Below, piece by piece: positions 20,089 through 21,050 of a stretch of DNA of 21,050 nucleotides (position 1 is the stretch's first letter; each line of letters opens with the position of its first letter). A program made the position numbers and the translations under genes. Origin of the DNA: an uncultured Eubacteriales bacterium (GTDB lineage: Bacteria; Bacillota; Clostridia; Lachnospirales; Anaerotignaceae); the NCBI GenBank assembly GCA_900546215.1, contig URCD01000034.1, positions 1 through 21,050 on the forward strand, read 5' to 3'. Below the pieces are notes generated by a model, which was given only the letters and a program-made list of their open reading frames with translations, had not been told where the DNA came from and did no database searches.

Positions 20089-21050
20089 TTAAATCTGCGG
20101 AAGAATTATAGTAAAGGCCGTCACTCCGTCCCCGCTTTCCGCCTGTATTGTACCGTTGTGAAGCTCTACAATATCCTTAGCAATGGCAAGTCCCAGACCA
20201 GAGCCGCCTGTGGCGGTTGACCGAGAGTAATCCACTCTGTAAAACTTTTCAAATATCTGGCCAAGCTTATCCTGGGGTATTTCCCCCATGCTTTCAAATT
20301 TGATGACTGTGTCTTCGCCCTCATCATGCGCAGTAATTTTAATGACAGGCCCTGTACTGTAATTTACGGCGTTTTTGAGAATGTTGTTGAACACTCTCGC
20401 TATCTTCTCAGGGTCGGCGTATATCTCCAGGCTCTCGCCAATATCTGTAATAACCTTTTTCCCTGCGCTTTTTATCTGTGGGTACGCCTCGTCTGTAATC
20501 TGGACGAAAAGATAACAGAGGTTGAGCTTTTCCTTATATATCGGAATGTTTTTGATATTGTATCTGGTTATCTCAAAAAACTCATTTATCAGCCTCTCAA
20601 GCCTGTAGGACTTTTCCAGAGTTATGCTCAGATATTTCGCCCTCTGCTGCGCGTCCATATCAGGCCTTTCCTCCAGCAGGCTCAGATAGCCTATTACGGA
20701 AGTAAGCGGCGTTTTAATATCATGGGCAAGATAAACTATCAGGTCGTTTTTACGCCTTTCAGCATCCTGCTCGGCCTGAGCCCTCCTTTTCAGCTCGTCT
20801 TTAACAGCGTTCAGCTTATTCTCGACAGCCGACATTTCCTCTGACATGCGTATTGATGTGCCGTCATCCTCAACCAGCTTATCTATCCCTCCGATAATTT
20901 CGTCAAAATATTTTGTAAACCAGCGGAAGGAAATTATATAAAGGCCAAAAAATATAAAAAGTACAGTCAGTATTATAATCGCCTCTAAATTCTGCCTTAT
21001 ATAGAAAAAGTATATATCGCTGGCCTTCTCCCATGAGATTCCTCGTACCA
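20089..21050 (-). CDS. VanS-like sensor histidine kinase (5' end cut by window edge)
   Basis: The C-terminal 319 or so residues of a membrane sensor kinase that phosphorylates a response regulator, probably encoded just beyond the right edge. A membrane helix (AIIILTVLFIFFGLYIIS) is followed by a short linker and a coiled-coil. The phospho-acceptor helix carries His in YLAHDIKTPLTSVIGYLSLL; then come the N box FNNILKNAVNYS, FEKFYRVDYSR, and the glycine box GGSGLGLAIAKDIVELHNG. The first glycine box is weak (KFESMGEIPQDK), as in VanS-type kinases. The run from the His motif to RLERLINEFFEITRYN is very close to what I know of VanS proteins of vancomycin-resistance and related clusters. The open frame continues to the window end without a stop. 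No vanHAX genes are visible, so resistance is not implied. Confidence 0.9.
   Translation of the reverse strand, partial: VRGISWEKASDIYFFYIRQNLEAIIILTVLFIFFGLYIISFRWFTKYFDEIIGGIDKLVEDDGTSIRMSEEMSAVENKLNAVKDELKRRAQAEQDAERRKNDLIVYLAHDIKTPLTSVIGYLSLLEERPDMDAQQRAKYLSITLEKSYRLERLINEFFEITRYNIKNIPIYKEKLNLCYLFVQITDEAYPQIKSAGKKVITDIGESLEIYADPEKIARVFNNILKNAVNYSTGPVIKITAHDEGEDTVIKFESMGEIPQDKLGQIFEKFYRVDYSRSTATGGSGLGLAIAKDIVELHNGTIQAESGDGVTAFTIILPQI

Noticed and set aside
20089..21050. Vancomycin resistance cluster
   Set aside because: Only a VanS-like kinase is seen; the D-Ala-D-Lac or D-Ala-D-Ser ligase and the VanX or VanT genes are absent, and VanS-like kinases are common outside resistance clusters.

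Overview
The window looks like part of the chromosome of a spore-forming Gram-positive anaerobe of the Clostridia (a Lachnospirales-like relative is my guess). The reasons are an alpha/beta-type small acid-soluble spore protein gene, strong AGGAGG-type ribosome sites, moderate-to-low GC, a type 1B (PyrK-dependent) dihydroorotate dehydrogenase, a DUF951 gene beside a MscS channel, and a VanS-like histidine kinase. I see no phage, insertion sequence, CRISPR array, rRNA or tRNA.

Layout. (1) 1-3469, leftward: a molybdenum operon, moaC - MOSC protein - molybdopterin-binding (MoeA-like) protein - modA - modB, running off the left edge. It couples molybdate import to cofactor synthesis. (2) 3585-4445, rightward and divergent: a DUF2975 membrane protein with a small XRE regulator, preceded by a good promoter and a perfect inverted repeat at the predicted start of transcription. 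(3) 4457-10310, leftward: a pyrimidine operon, pyrC-pyrK-pyrD-pyrF-pyrE-pyrB-pyrI. It covers every step from carbamoyl phosphate plus aspartate to UMP and lacks only carAB. Genes overlap or nearly touch; the promoter is near consensus and the leader is too short for a PyrR attenuator. It ends in a 28-bp duplicated sequence and a 16-bp-stem terminator. (4) 10327-12080, leftward: a secreted protein with copper-amine-oxidase-N-like repeats and a CPBP membrane protease. (5) 12313-12525, rightward: the spore protein gene, followed by three successive hairpins. (6) 12725-13462, leftward: a DUF6904-like protein, divergent from a cation diffusion facilitator with a doubled C-terminal domain (13639-14829). 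(7) 14830-15943: an accessory-looking stretch holding only a SUKH-like gene with a TTG start, a weak ORF remnant and terminators. (8) 15944-21050, leftward: VanS-like histidine kinase (cut by the right edge), a polytopic serine D,D-carboxypeptidase, a class-I-amidotransferase-fold hydrolase, a MscS channel, a DUF951 protein and an AEC transporter.

How it fits together. The two large operons are ordinary metabolism with a few unusual details. The most interesting part is the right end, where a VanS-type sensor sits directly upstream of an unusual membrane-embedded D,D-carboxypeptidase whose ribosome site lies inside a terminator-like hairpin. That suggests a regulated cell-wall stress unit. 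I did not find clear evidence of a wholly new defence or mobile system.
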